Below the pieces are notes generated by a model. That model had not been told where the DNA came from, ran no database searches, and saw only the letters and a list, made by a program, of their open reading frames with translations. DNA of 64,000 nt from Lachnospira hominis (ex Liu et al. 2021) (GTDB taxonomy: Bacteria > Bacillota > Clostridia > Lachnospirales > Lachnospiraceae), in assembly GCF_014287955.1 (NCBI RefSeq), contig NZ_JACOPD010000001.1, positions 1-64,000 of the forward strand, written 5' to 3'. Each line of letters starts with the position of its first letter. Position 1 is the first letter of the stretch. A program made the translations under genes and the position numbers. Positions 8,284-17,406 of the stretch are shown here, piece after piece.

Positions 8284-10812
8284 TCAGTTTTTATCGCAAT
8301 ATTCTTTTATTGTCGCAAGAAGTTTATCAAAATCAAGCGGTTTTGCCATGTGAACATTCATTCCCGCTGCAAGGCTCTGCTCAACATCATCATGAAAGGC
8401 ATTAGCACTCATTGCTATAATAGCAACCGTTTTTGCATCTGGTCTGTCCATTTTTCTTATATTTTTTGCTGCTTCAAGTCCACCCATTACAGGCATCATA
8501 ACATCCATGAGAACAACCTTGTACTCTCCATATTGCGATGTTTCAAATATTTTAACAGCTTCTTCCCCATTGACAGCCGGCATAACCTGTGCACCGGCTC
8601 CTTCTATTATAAATCTTGCAATTTCCATATTAAGCTCATTATCTTCAGCAATAATAATTTTATTTCCGTCAAGCCTAATTTTTTCATCTGCAGCTATTTC
8701 CTGTTGTCTGCTTTCATATGAATCATCTATCTCAAAAGGTATTTTTACATAAAATGTTGTTCCATATCCCTGTCTGCTGATAAATTCGATAGTTCCTCCC
8801 ATCTGGACAGTGAGCTTTTTTGATATTGCAAGACCCAGCCCTGTTCCTGCATATGTTGTGCGTGCCCTGGTTTTTTCCTGTGCGAATGGTTCAAATGCTT
8901 TTTTCTGAAAATCTTCACTCATTCCCTGTCCATTATCAGTACAAACAAACTCAAACATTATATTTTTTTCATCTATCCTGTTTTCTGTGCAGCTGACCCT
9001 TACATATCCTCCACGCTTATTATACTTTACAGCATTAGATACAATATTTTGAAGTATCTGTTTTATGTGAAGTGAACTTCCTATAAGATGGTCATTTTCT
9101 ATATTAAGCGGAGCTTTTATATAATCCACGCCACTTTCATTTGCCTGCATTTCTATGACACTGTCAACCTCCATCAGTAGTTTTGAAAGACAAAATGGCT
9201 CTTTTGTAAGAACTATCTCACCTGATTCAAGTTTATTCATATCCAGAACATCATTAACCAATTCAAGTAAAAATCCTGATGCCGCCATTATCTTATCAAG
9301 ACATTCTTCTGCTTTCTTTCTATCATTCAGATAAAAACGGCATATTTCAACCATTCCTCTTATACCATTAATAGGAGTTCTTATATCATGACTCATGCGT
9401 CTGAGAAAATCAGTTTTGGCAACGTTGGCCTTTTCTGCCTGCTGTGCAGCTGCCTTTAACTGATGCTGATATTTTAACTCACGAAGCTTTTCTTCTGTAA
9501 TATCACGAAAAAGCATGAGAATAGCAGCTATATGCCCATTTTTATCATAACTTTGCGGAACAATTGCAATCATATACCATCTGCTGTTGATATTTTCAAC
9601 AGTATATTCAAGATAACGGCTCTGCTCCAGACGTGTCATAAGTGTATTAATATCTGCAAACTTCCTGAATGAATCTCTTTGAGACGGAATAATCCGGTTG
9701 CTTGTATAGTCTTCAAGCATCTGTTTTACGTTATGTTTCTGGTCAAAAATATAATCGAGCTTTTCCGGAGTCTTTATAAGTTCCCACTGGTCATTCTTAA
9801 TATCAATAAGAATAAGTGCAGAATATATGCTGCTTATCGACCTGATTATACGAAACTGCTTGTCAAGCTGTCTTGTGTTTATATAAAGTATATGCTGCCT
9901 TATTGCCATGGCAAGAACAAGCATCATTATGTATGCACCCGTACAGAATATAACCGCTTTTGTACGGTTACTGTAAATTGATGATGATGGAAAAAATACA
10001 TATATTCCATATCTTCCATATATCATCCTGCTGCCATACCACTCAGACTGTGACGAACCAAACTTTACCATTTTGTTGCCATCATCATTCCAGTCCCCCA
10101 AAAAAGCATCTTGATATTCGCTTAAAGTCTTCCCCTGATATTCCTCAATATTACAATTAACAATTTTATCATCACACGATATAAAAACAATTCCATCATT
10201 TTCAAATGTAAAATCCGTTATAAGTGATTCCATTGTTATATCACCATTGTTTTCAAATCCCGGCTGTTTCTTTTCATATGCAGCAACAATTCCACATTTA
10301 TCTCTTCTCGAAACGACTGCCATATCATATTCACCATCATCAAGTTCAATTCTTGTCATGTATGATTTCAACGGGTATTCTATAATCTGTGTAATAACAT
10401 TATTATCGATATTAGCACTGTCAGAAATCTTTTTCCACCATATGTCCGAATCCTCAGTAAAATGTTCACAATTCATATCCGAATCAAATATACATATTCC
10501 TCCGAGTCTCTGTTCATAAACATAATCCTCGAAAAAACTTTCATCATATGCTTCTTTGTCAAGGCTTCTGGCTGCTTCTGTCGTTTTATCAAGCAGTCTG
10601 TACAAACTCTTTACTTTGTCATTTTCTTTATAATCTTCATATCTTAAAATTCTTGACTTTGCAAAAAGAAGCGTTTTGTCTGCTGCTTTTTCTGTCCTGC
10701 GTACATCATACACTGTAAAAAGACCATATACCGCAAATATCAGAAACAATCCTATAAATGTCACAGTATATACCATCTTAACGCTTATCTCACCTTTTTT
10801 TATAGCTCTCAT
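8284..10812 (-). CDS. Hybrid sensor histidine kinase with C-terminal receiver
   Basis: This 842-residue inner-membrane kinase has TM1 at about 13-34, an extracytoplasmic sensor region to about 285, TM2 at about 287-305, a PAS-like segment at about 320-445, then HisKA with MSHDIRTP (His475). The HATPase domain has Asn593, DNGQG at 626-630 and GTGLGLA from 656. The receiver domain follows, with acidic Glu723/Asp724, phosphoacceptor Asp770 (LMDVMMP) and Lys824. All catalytic positions are intact. The start directly abuts the stop of the upstream solute-binding lipoprotein and uses a GGGGGAT ribosome binding site inside it, so the two are translationally coupled. No DNA-binding output regulator is in the window, so phosphotransfer must pass to a partner elsewhere. 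Confidence 0.92.
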   Translation of the reverse strand: MRAIKKGEISVKMVYTVTFIGLFLIFAVYGLFTVYDVRRTEKAADKTLLFAKSRILRYEDYKENDKVKSLYRLLDKTTEAARSLDKEAYDESFFEDYVYEQRLGGICIFDSDMNCEHFTEDSDIWWKKISDSANIDNNVITQIIEYPLKSYMTRIELDDGEYDMAVVSRRDKCGIVAAYEKKQPGFENNGDITMESLITDFTFENDGIVFISCDDKIVNCNIEEYQGKTLSEYQDAFLGDWNDDGNKMVKFGSSQSEWYGSRMIYGRYGIYVFFPSSSIYSNRTKAVIFCTGAYIMMLVLAMAIRQHILYINTRQLDKQFRIIRSISSIYSALILIDIKNDQWELIKTPEKLDYIFDQKHNVKQMLEDYTSNRIIPSQRDSFRKFADINTLMTRLEQSRYLEYTVENINSRWYMIAIVPQSYDKNGHIAAILMLFRDITEEKLRELKYQHQLKAAAQQAEKANVAKTDFLRRMSHDIRTPINGIRGMVEICRFYLNDRKKAEECLDKIMAASGFLLELVNDVLDMNKLESGEIVLTKEPFCLSKLLMEVDSVIEMQANESGVDYIKAPLNIENDHLIGSSLHIKQILQNIVSNAVKYNKRGGYVRVSCTENRIDEKNIMFEFVCTDNGQGMSEDFQKKAFEPFAQEKTRARTTYAGTGLGLAISKKLTVQMGGTIEFISRQGYGTTFYVKIPFEIDDSYESRQQEIAADEKIRLDGNKIIIAEDNELNMEIARFIIEGAGAQVMPAVNGEEAVKIFETSQYGEYKVVLMDVMMPVMGGLEAAKNIRKMDRPDAKTVAIIAMSANAFHDDVEQSLAAGMNVHMAKPLDFDKLLATIKEYCDKN

Positions 10813-11658
10813 TTAATCATCCCCCATAAATATATCTGCGTTAATTCCATATGATTCAGCAATTTTTTTAATTGTTCCATCATCTATCATCTGCTTTAAT
10901 ATATCATTAAGCATATCCGGAACATCATCAGATCTCCCCTTTTTAAATGCAACTCCAAGTTCAGATTTATATAATATCTCATCAAGAATAATAAACTGCT
11001 GCGGATTAGTATCAACAAATCTTTTAATTGCAACCTCATGTCCTGCCGCAGCATCTATATATCCTTTTCTCAGACTCGCATATAATTCACTCATTGTAGA
11101 CATGCTGTAAACAGCAGAAACTCCCTGAATTCTATCATCTTCACCACTTAATATGATATGTTCCGGTTTTGATGTTGACTGCACTGCAATTCTTTTGCCC
11201 TTTAAATCAGCAAATGAATTGATTTCTCTGTCTTTCCTTACAACAATAACCTGACGGCTGTACATATATGGTCCCGCCCATCTGTAATCATCAGTTCTTC
11301 CGCTCATTGTAAAACTTCCCCACAGACAATCAATCTCATTACTGTCAAGAAAGCTATCCTTCCTGTCCCATGTAATCTGCTTAAAAACAGGTGTTATCCC
11401 CAGCCTGCGGCACGCTTCCTTTGCAATATCCACATCAATACCAACATTTTCACCAGACTCATCAATGTAATTATATGGTTCATAATTGTCACTCCCGATT
11501 ACAAGACTGACAGCACTTATTCCTGACGATTCTTCAGCTTTAATCATATCATCTTCATCTGTATCATTGCTTTCCGAACATCCTGTTAAAAGCAGTATAC
11601 AAACCATCATTAATACCAAAATATACTCACATGTCTTCTTAAAAATATCTCCTCGCAT
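10813..11658 (-). CDS. Amino-acid-type solute-binding lipoprotein coupled to the hybrid kinase
   Basis: This 281-residue extracellular lipoprotein has signal helix residues 10-24, lipobox LLTGC with lipid-bearing Cys27, an acidic linker, then an SBP_bac_3 (periplasmic binding protein type II) domain from about residue 50 (SLVIGSDNYEPYNYID, and GIDVDIAKEACRRLGI). Such domains bind polar amino acids or opines. There is no ABC permease or ATPase nearby. The gene ends exactly where the hybrid kinase begins, so it more likely presents ligand to the kinase than feeds a transporter (inference). It starts with GGGGAGAG before ATG and has a good promoter at 11709-11736. Confidence 0.85.
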   Translation of the reverse strand: MRGDIFKKTCEYILVLMMVCILLLTGCSESNDTDEDDMIKAEESSGISAVSLVIGSDNYEPYNYIDESGENVGIDVDIAKEACRRLGITPVFKQITWDRKDSFLDSNEIDCLWGSFTMSGRTDDYRWAGPYMYSRQVIVVRKDREINSFADLKGKRIAVQSTSKPEHIILSGEDDRIQGVSAVYSMSTMSELYASLRKGYIDAAAGHEVAIKRFVDTNPQQFIILDEILYKSELGVAFKKGRSDDVPDMLNDILKQMIDDGTIKKIAESYGINADIFMGDD

Positions 11659-11708
11659 ACATCTCTCCCCATTCTTTATAACCGTATCAATTAATTTACT
11701 GTATATTT

Positions 11709-11736
11709 ATTATACAGCAAATATCATAAATTACAA
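11709..11736 (-). promoter_or_regulatory. Sigma-A-type promoter of the binding-protein/kinase operon
   Basis: On the minus strand, TTGTAA (11736-11731) and TATAAT (11714-11709) are separated by 16 bp, about 50 bp upstream of the lipoprotein start. Confidence 0.6.
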
Positions 11737-11825
11737 TTACAATTTTTATCTGTATGTTTTATTTTTAAAAAAACACAATATACTTAATATTATTAACTAT
11801 ATTATGGCATACACAAAATTATGGT

Positions 11826-11889
11826 GCAAAAAAAGAAGACAGAATACGACGCCGCATACTAAGTACCGTCATCACAACTTCTGTCTTCT
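11826..11889 (-). terminator. Terminator of the polyamine operon
   Basis: AGAAGACAGAA (11844-11834) and its complement (11889-11879) form an 11-bp stem. An inner GACG/CGTC stem lies within it, and a long T-run follows on the minus strand. It lies 90 bp past the stop of aguB, the last gene of the polyamine operon, and upstream of the next promoter. The rest of the 11659-11978 gap shows no gene. Confidence 0.8.
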
Positions 11890-11978
11890 GTATTATAATA
11901 AGCTCCCTGCAGCTATATTTGCAAGTCCGCTCATGATGATATCATAGACATTTATTATTATTTACAAGACAAAAAAAT

Positions 11979-12845
11979 TTAAAAATGATACATTTGGGGA
12001 CGTCTGTCACGAAACAGCCCCCAGCTCACTCTCAAATCACGGTTTTCATCTAAATCCGACTCGCCATATACTATTTCTTCTTTATCACGCGATGCCTGCA
12101 TAACAATTTCTCCTGTGGAATCCGTGACAAATGAAGAACCATAAAATACAAGTGAAGATTTCTGTCCGCCATTTTCATCTGATGGCTCTACATACTCTTC
12201 TCCGATTCTGTTAGCAGCGACAACCGGAATTACATTGCAGGCTGCATGTCCCTGCATACATCTTCTCCAATGTGGCATACTGTCAACTTCAAGAATCGGC
12301 TCAGAACCTATTGCTGTTGGATAAAATAATATTTCCGCTCCCTGAACAGCCATTCCTCTCGCAGTTTCCGGAAACCACTGGTCCCAGCATATTCCGATTC
12401 CTATTTTACCATATCTTGTATCCCACACCTTAAATCCTGTATCTCCCGGTGTAAAATAAAACTTTTCCTGATAATAATGGTCATCCGGAATATGTGTTTT
12501 TCGGTAAATTCCAAGAACACTCCCGTCTGCATCGATAACTGCAGTCGTATTATAAAAAACATTTACGTCTTTTTCATAAAAACTTATCGGAAGCACAACT
12601 TCAAGTTCAGCCGCAACTTTTTTAAAATGATTAACCGCTTCATCTTCTTCTAAACTGCGTGCATATAAATAATAATCATAATTTCTTTCCTGACAGAAAT
12701 ATTGTCTTTCAAAAAGCTCCGGCAGAAGAATAATCTTTGCTCCTTCTGATGCTGCTTTGCGAACCATTTTATCCGCTTTTGCGATATTTTCTTCTACAGA
12801 TTTTGTGCATTGCATCTGGATGCCTGCGTATTTTACTTTTCGCAT
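11979..12845 (-). CDS. aguB: N-carbamoylputrescine amidase
   Basis: This 288-residue cytosolic nitrilase-superfamily enzyme cleaves N-carbamoylputrescine to putrescine, CO2 and ammonia, the last step from arginine through agmatine to putrescine. The catalytic triad is visible: Glu43 (LLPELFE), Lys116 (YRKTHIPD) and Cys153 (GICWDQWFPE). HIPDDHYYQEKFYF is characteristic of AguB rather than other nitrilases. ATG at 12845 follows AGGAGAG; a TTG five codons upstream overlaps that site and is rejected. It is the last gene of the six-gene polyamine operon, 33 bp after aguA. Confidence 0.93.
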   Translation of the reverse strand: MRKVKYAGIQMQCTKSVEENIAKADKMVRKAASEGAKIILLPELFERQYFCQERNYDYYLYARSLEEDEAVNHFKKVAAELEVVLPISFYEKDVNVFYNTTAVIDADGSVLGIYRKTHIPDDHYYQEKFYFTPGDTGFKVWDTRYGKIGIGICWDQWFPETARGMAVQGAEILFYPTAIGSEPILEVDSMPHWRRCMQGHAACNVIPVVAANRIGEEYVEPSDENGGQKSSLVFYGSSFVTDSTGEIVMQASRDKEEIVYGESDLDENRDLRVSWGLFRDRRPQMYHF

Positions 12846-12878
12846 TTTATCTCTCCTCAAATTTTCAAAAATATAATA

Positions 12879-14009
12879 TCAGTCAAAACCTTCCGCTTTC
12901 GGTATCTGCTGTGTAATGCAGTGTATATTGCCGCCTCCGACAATTATATCCCTTGCATACACTGGAATTATCTGTCTTTCAGGAAATGCCTCCGATAAAA
13001 TATCACATGCTGCTTTATCGTTTTTATCACCAAACTGGGGAACTATAACTGCTTTGTTTGATATATAAAAATTGACATATGATGCAGCAAGTCTCTCTCC
13101 TGCTTCCCTTTCATCCTCACCGTCCTCAAATTCAAGTCCTTTAAGGTCATACTCCGTTATGCATATATGATTTGAAGGAATTGGAAGTTTCCTAACCTTT
13201 ATTTTTCTTCCTTTCGCATCTGTTTCATTTTCAAGAACTTTAAGACATGACATGCTCATCTCGTACTGTGGATCATTTTTGTCATCCGTCCATGCAAGAA
13301 CAACCTCACCCGGCGATGTAAATGCACACACGTTATCCACATGCTCGTTGGTTTCGTCATTATATATTCCACAAGGAAGCCATATTATTTTGTGGACATT
13401 GCAATACATTTTAAGTTTTTCTTCAATCTGTGGCTTTGAAAGTCCCGGATTGCGTCCTTTGCTTAAAAGACAATTTTCTGTAACAAGAAGTGTTCCTTCT
13501 CCATCTGTGTGTATAGAACCGCCTTCAAGAACAAATGGTGCTGCATTGTAATAATCACATCCGAAATGCTTCATAAACTCTATCGCAATCTTATCATCCC
13601 TGCTCCAGTCAGCATACAATCCATCATACTCACCGCCCCATGCATTGAACTTCCAGTTAATTCCTCTTAAAATTCTATCTTTATACGAAACATCAGCATC
13701 GCCGCTTACGACAAATGTCGGTCCTGTATCTCTTGCCCATGCATCATCGGAATCCATAATAACTAATCTTATTTTGTCCGAAAGCATTTGAAGTGCATTT
13801 TCATACTGTCTTTCTGAAACCAGCATATAAACCTGTTCGCTTTCTACTATCGCTTCTGCTATGGAACAAAATGCCTTTCTCGCCTCTCTTGCTTCATATG
13901 CCCACGACCCCGGTCTTTCAGGCCAAATCATAATACATCCATGATGCTGCTCAAATTCCGCCGGCATACGAAATCCGTCGTAAGCTGGATTACATAATAA
14001 TTCACCCAA
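12879..14009 (-). CDS. aguA: Agmatine deiminase (TTG start)
   Basis: This 376-residue guanidino-group-modifying enzyme converts agmatine to N-carbamoylputrescine and ammonia. Family marks are GFRMPAEFEQHHGCIMIWPER near the N terminus and the catalytic Cys364 in VGGGNIHCITQQIP near the end. The start is taken as TTG at 14009, eight bases after the AGGAG that lies inside the end of the preceding decarboxylase gene. This gives the usual family length and a one-base gap to that gene's stop. Longer in-frame starts run back into the upstream gene without their own ribosome binding sites. It feeds AguB, encoded next. Confidence 0.92.
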   Translation of the reverse strand: MGELLCNPAYDGFRMPAEFEQHHGCIMIWPERPGSWAYEAREARKAFCSIAEAIVESEQVYMLVSERQYENALQMLSDKIRLVIMDSDDAWARDTGPTFVVSGDADVSYKDRILRGINWKFNAWGGEYDGLYADWSRDDKIAIEFMKHFGCDYYNAAPFVLEGGSIHTDGEGTLLVTENCLLSKGRNPGLSKPQIEEKLKMYCNVHKIIWLPCGIYNDETNEHVDNVCAFTSPGEVVLAWTDDKNDPQYEMSMSCLKVLENETDAKGRKIKVRKLPIPSNHICITEYDLKGLEFEDGEDEREAGERLAASYVNFYISNKAVIVPQFGDKNDKAACDILSEAFPERQIIPVYARDIIVGGGNIHCITQQIPKAEGFD

Positions 14010-14010
14010 T

Positions 14011-15192
14011 TTACAATCTCCTTTTAAACTCATCGTAATCAAAATGTTTCCATACCCTGCAATCGCCATTTGCATCCATAATTGCAATGTCCGGCAATGG
14101 TATTCCGTTAAATGTATTGTTTTTTACCATTGAATATATTGCCATATCCTCAAATACAAGCCTGTCTCCTGCATTTACTTCTGAATCAAACTCATAATCA
14201 CCGGTTATGTCACCTGCAAGACATGTATATGACGATAATCTGTACCTGAATCTTCCATCAGCAGGCTTTTCCCATATATCGGCATTGATATCATCAAGCC
14301 TTACGGCATCTCTTAATGGCGGCACATATGGCATTTCAAGCACATCCGGCATATGACATGCTGCTGATGTATCAAGTATAAGTGTCGTTATCCCGTTTTC
14401 CACCTTATCAAGAACTGTTGTTACAAGATAACCGGCATTTAATGCAACAGCCTCTCCGGGTTCGACATAAACATCCACATTATAAGTTCTTTTTACATGA
14501 TTTATGCAATTTTCAAGCCTTTTTATATCATAATCATCCCTTGTTATATGATGTCCGCCGCCAAAGTTGACCCATTTTATACTGTCGGACCGCATCAGAA
14601 AGCCGAATTTTTCTTCAACAACATTTAGAGTTTTCTCTAAATCATCGGAATTCTGCTCACATAGTGTATGAAAGTGAATACCCTCCATTCCGGCAAGTGC
14701 ATCAGGATTTTTCTGCAGTACTTTTTTCAGATTTTCTTCTGTTACTCCAAGTCTGCTGCCCGGGGCACATGGATCATATATTGCATGATCTCCCTGTGTT
14801 GAATGCTCAGGATTAACACGCAGTCCGAAGCTCACTCTGTTATTTATACACTTCTCTTTATGGCATATAAGCTGATTTACTGAGTTAAAGACAACATGGT
14901 CACATATTTTTACAAGTTTATCCATATCTTCATCTGTAAATGCAGGTGCAAAAACATGATTTTCTTTTCCCATGCACTCATGCCCGAGTTCTGCCTCAAA
15001 AATCCCGCTTGCCGTTGTTCCGCTTATGTATTGCGATATAAGCGGATACAACGCATATGATGAAAATGCTTTCTGTGCAAGAAGTATATGACACCCCGTA
15101 TGCTCTTCGACACTCTTTAATATTTCAAGATTATGTATAAGTTTTTTTTCATCAATAACATAAGCGGGTGTCTTTAACTCATCAAATTTCAT
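14011..15192 (-). CDS. nspC: Carboxynorspermidine/carboxyspermidine decarboxylase
   Basis: This 393-residue alanine-racemase-fold, PLP-dependent enzyme decarboxylates carboxyspermidine (or carboxynorspermidine). The PLP lysine is Lys41 in LLAQKAFS. HFHTLCEQ, VNFGGGHHITRDDYD and the EPGEAVALNAGYL loop typify NspC rather than DapF/LysA relatives. ATG at 15192 follows AAGGAG with good spacing, eight codons after a weaker in-frame start. It works directly after the dehydrogenase encoded upstream: putrescine plus aspartate semialdehyde gives carboxyspermidine, then spermidine. Substrate preference among norspermidine, spermidine and agmatine derivatives cannot be read from sequence. Confidence 0.92.
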   Translation of the reverse strand: MKFDELKTPAYVIDEKKLIHNLEILKSVEEHTGCHILLAQKAFSSYALYPLISQYISGTTASGIFEAELGHECMGKENHVFAPAFTDEDMDKLVKICDHVVFNSVNQLICHKEKCINNRVSFGLRVNPEHSTQGDHAIYDPCAPGSRLGVTEENLKKVLQKNPDALAGMEGIHFHTLCEQNSDDLEKTLNVVEEKFGFLMRSDSIKWVNFGGGHHITRDDYDIKRLENCINHVKRTYNVDVYVEPGEAVALNAGYLVTTVLDKVENGITTLILDTSAACHMPDVLEMPYVPPLRDAVRLDDINADIWEKPADGRFRYRLSSYTCLAGDITGDYEFDSEVNAGDRLVFEDMAIYSMVKNNTFNGIPLPDIAIMDANGDCRVWKHFDYDEFKRRL

Positions 15193-15243
15193 AATAATTC
15201 TCCTTGTAATCCGCAAAAATTATCCGTTTACGGCACTTTAATA

Positions 15244-16503
15244 TCAATCAACCAGTACGGGATTTTCATCAACTTTCCACGGAAGTCCGTATTTGTTAAG
15301 TGCGTCCATATATGGGTCAGGATCAAACTCGTCTGTCGTAAATACACCCGGCTTATTCCATATTCCTTTTGCAACAAGCATTGTTCCAATCATCGCAGGA
15401 ACACCTGTCGTATAAGAAATAGCCTGTGAACCGACTTCTCTGTAACACTCCTGATGGTCGCATACATTGTAAATATATATTTTTCTTTCTTTTCCGTCCT
15501 TAATTCCCGTAAATATACAGCCAATATTAGTCTTTCCGACTGTTCTTGGACCGAGAGAAGCAGGATCTGGAAGAAGTGCTTTTAAAAACTGTATAGGAAC
15601 TATCTGCTGACCGTTAAATTCAACAGGATCTGTTCTTAACATACCTACATTTTCGAGGCATTTCATGTGTGTAAGATAACTCTGTCCGAATGTCATAAAG
15701 AAACGGATTCTCTTAACATGAGGAATATTTGCGGCAAGTGCTTCTATTTCTTCATGGTGCAAAAGATACATATCCTTCATTCCTACGCCCTCAAAATCAT
15801 ATTCACGCTTGATTGACATAGGCGGAATCTCAACCCAGTGTCCGTCTTCCCAATAAGAACCCGGTGCAGAAACTTCCCTCAGATTTATTTCAGGATTAAA
15901 GTTTGTTGCAAAAGGATAACCGTGATCGCCACCGTTGCAGTCGAGAATATCTATTGTATGTATTTCATCGAAATAGTGTTTCTGTGCATATGCTGTAAAT
16001 ACACTTGTAACACCCGGGTCAAAACCAGTTCCCAAAAGTCCCGTAATTCCTGCCTCTTTATATTTTTCCCTGTAAGCCCACTGCCATGAATAGTCAAAAT
16101 ATGCTGTAAAACCGAGGCGTTTGCATCTTTCCTCATACACCTTTCTCCACTCAGGATTATCCGTATCCTCACACTCATAATTCGCAGTGTCAACATAAGG
16201 AACTTTGCATGCAAGACATGCATCCATAATCGTTAAATCCTGATACGGAAGTGCAACATTAAGAACAACATCAGGCTTGAATTTATTTATCAATGCAATA
16301 ACCTCATCTGTGTTATCCGCATCAACCTTTGCTGTTGTAATGTTTGTCTTTGTATTTCCCTTTAATTCTTCTGCAAGCACATCACACTTGCTCACTGTCC
16401 TGCTCGCAATACACAAATCAGTAAATACATCACTCACCTGACATATTTTGTGAATTGCAACTGAGGCAACGCCTCCACATCCGATTACTAATACTCTGCT
16501 CAT
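15244..16503 (-). CDS. Carboxynorspermidine/carboxyspermidine synthase (saccharopine dehydrogenase family)
   Basis: This 419-residue NAD(P)H-dependent enzyme begins with a Rossmann motif (VLVIGCGGVASVAIHK) and belongs to the Lys1/saccharopine dehydrogenase family. Next to nspC it is best read as carboxy(nor)spermidine dehydrogenase, which reductively joins aspartate semialdehyde to a diamine. GLLGTGFDPGVTSVFTAYAQ and NGGDHGYPFATNFNPEINLREV are typical of this branch. The start ATG overlaps the speE stop by one base (TAATG), so translation is coupled. A true lysine-pathway saccharopine dehydrogenase is unlikely, since dapL in the same window indicates the diaminopimelate route. Confidence 0.92.
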   Translation of the reverse strand: MSRVLVIGCGGVASVAIHKICQVSDVFTDLCIASRTVSKCDVLAEELKGNTKTNITTAKVDADNTDEVIALINKFKPDVVLNVALPYQDLTIMDACLACKVPYVDTANYECEDTDNPEWRKVYEERCKRLGFTAYFDYSWQWAYREKYKEAGITGLLGTGFDPGVTSVFTAYAQKHYFDEIHTIDILDCNGGDHGYPFATNFNPEINLREVSAPGSYWEDGHWVEIPPMSIKREYDFEGVGMKDMYLLHHEEIEALAANIPHVKRIRFFMTFGQSYLTHMKCLENVGMLRTDPVEFNGQQIVPIQFLKALLPDPASLGPRTVGKTNIGCIFTGIKDGKERKIYIYNVCDHQECYREVGSQAISYTTGVPAMIGTMLVAKGIWNKPGVFTTDEFDPDPYMDALNKYGLPWKVDENPVLVD

Positions 16504-17357
16504 TATTTTTCCTCCTGTTCTAATAATTCTTCAACATACTTTGGAAGCATAAATGCTCCTGTATGAAGATTAGTTGTGTAATATTCTGTATATATGTCTC
16601 TTTTTTTCCACTCGTCTGCCTTAAAATCTTTAAGCGGATGATACTTCTTTGAAGCAAAACCGAAAAGCCAGTAACCTGACGGGCTTGTAGGTATGTGTGC
16701 CTGATATACCCTGCTTATCGGAAATGTGTGAAATACTTTTTTATGCATACTCCTGCATGCATCCTCATCCTCGTCATAAAATGGGCTTCCGTGCTGATAC
16801 ACAAGTATTCCGTCATCTTTTAACGCCTTGTAACAGCTTCCGTAAAATTCTCTTGTAAACAGTCCCTCAGACGCTCCAAACGGGTCAGTTGCATCATTTA
16901 TGATAAGGTCATACTCATTCATTTTCGAGCGGAGAAATCTCAACGCATCATAATTGTATATATGCACTCTTTCATCATCAAGACCTATTGAGGTCTCCGG
17001 GAAATACTCCTTGCACACATCGACAAACATGCTGTCCTGCTCGACAATATCTATATTTTCGATATTGTCATATTGCAATAATTCTTTTGATACGCCGCCA
17101 TCACCACCGCCAATGATAAGAACATTTTTCACATCAGGGTGCACCGCCATCGGCACATGCACAACCATTTCATTATAAATAAAGCAATCCTGCTCCGAAA
17201 ATATAACGCTTCCGTTAAGTGTCAGGAATTTACCGAATTCAGGCGATTCAAACACATCTATCCTCTGATAATCGCTTTTTCCTGAAAATAACTGCTTTTC
17301 CACACGTATGTCAAACTTAACATGCGGCGAGTGCAGCTCCGAAAACCAAAATTCCAT
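16503..17357 (-). CDS. speE: Spermidine synthase family aminopropyltransferase
   Basis: This 284-residue enzyme has a small N-terminal beta domain and a Rossmann methyltransferase-like core with GGGDGG near residue 83 and the catalytic stretch INDATDPFGASEGLF. It transfers an aminopropyl group from decarboxylated S-adenosylmethionine to putrescine or a related amine. ATG at 17357 follows GGAGGG; an in-frame ATG seven codons upstream lacks a site. No S-adenosylmethionine decarboxylase (speD) is in the window, although the operon also encodes the carboxyspermidine route, which needs no such donor. Either speD lies elsewhere or this enzyme makes another polyamine. Confidence 0.92.
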   Translation of the reverse strand: MEFWFSELHSPHVKFDIRVEKQLFSGKSDYQRIDVFESPEFGKFLTLNGSVIFSEQDCFIYNEMVVHVPMAVHPDVKNVLIIGGGDGGVSKELLQYDNIENIDIVEQDSMFVDVCKEYFPETSIGLDDERVHIYNYDALRFLRSKMNEYDLIINDATDPFGASEGLFTREFYGSCYKALKDDGILVYQHGSPFYDEDEDACRSMHKKVFHTFPISRVYQAHIPTSPSGYWLFGFASKKYHPLKDFKADEWKKRDIYTEYYTTNLHTGAFMLPKYVEELLEQEEK

Positions 17358-17406
17358 ATTGCCCTCCAAATTATGCATTGTTCATTCTTTATATTTCATT
17401 TATTTT

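Noticed and set aside
11486..11947. Plus-strand frame covering the gap before the polyamine operon
   Set aside because: It begins inside the binding-lipoprotein gene and runs through its promoter and a terminator, with no ribosome binding site.
15244..16503. Lysine-pathway saccharopine dehydrogenase
   Set aside because: The gene is coupled to speE and followed by nspC, and dapL shows the diaminopimelate route is used.
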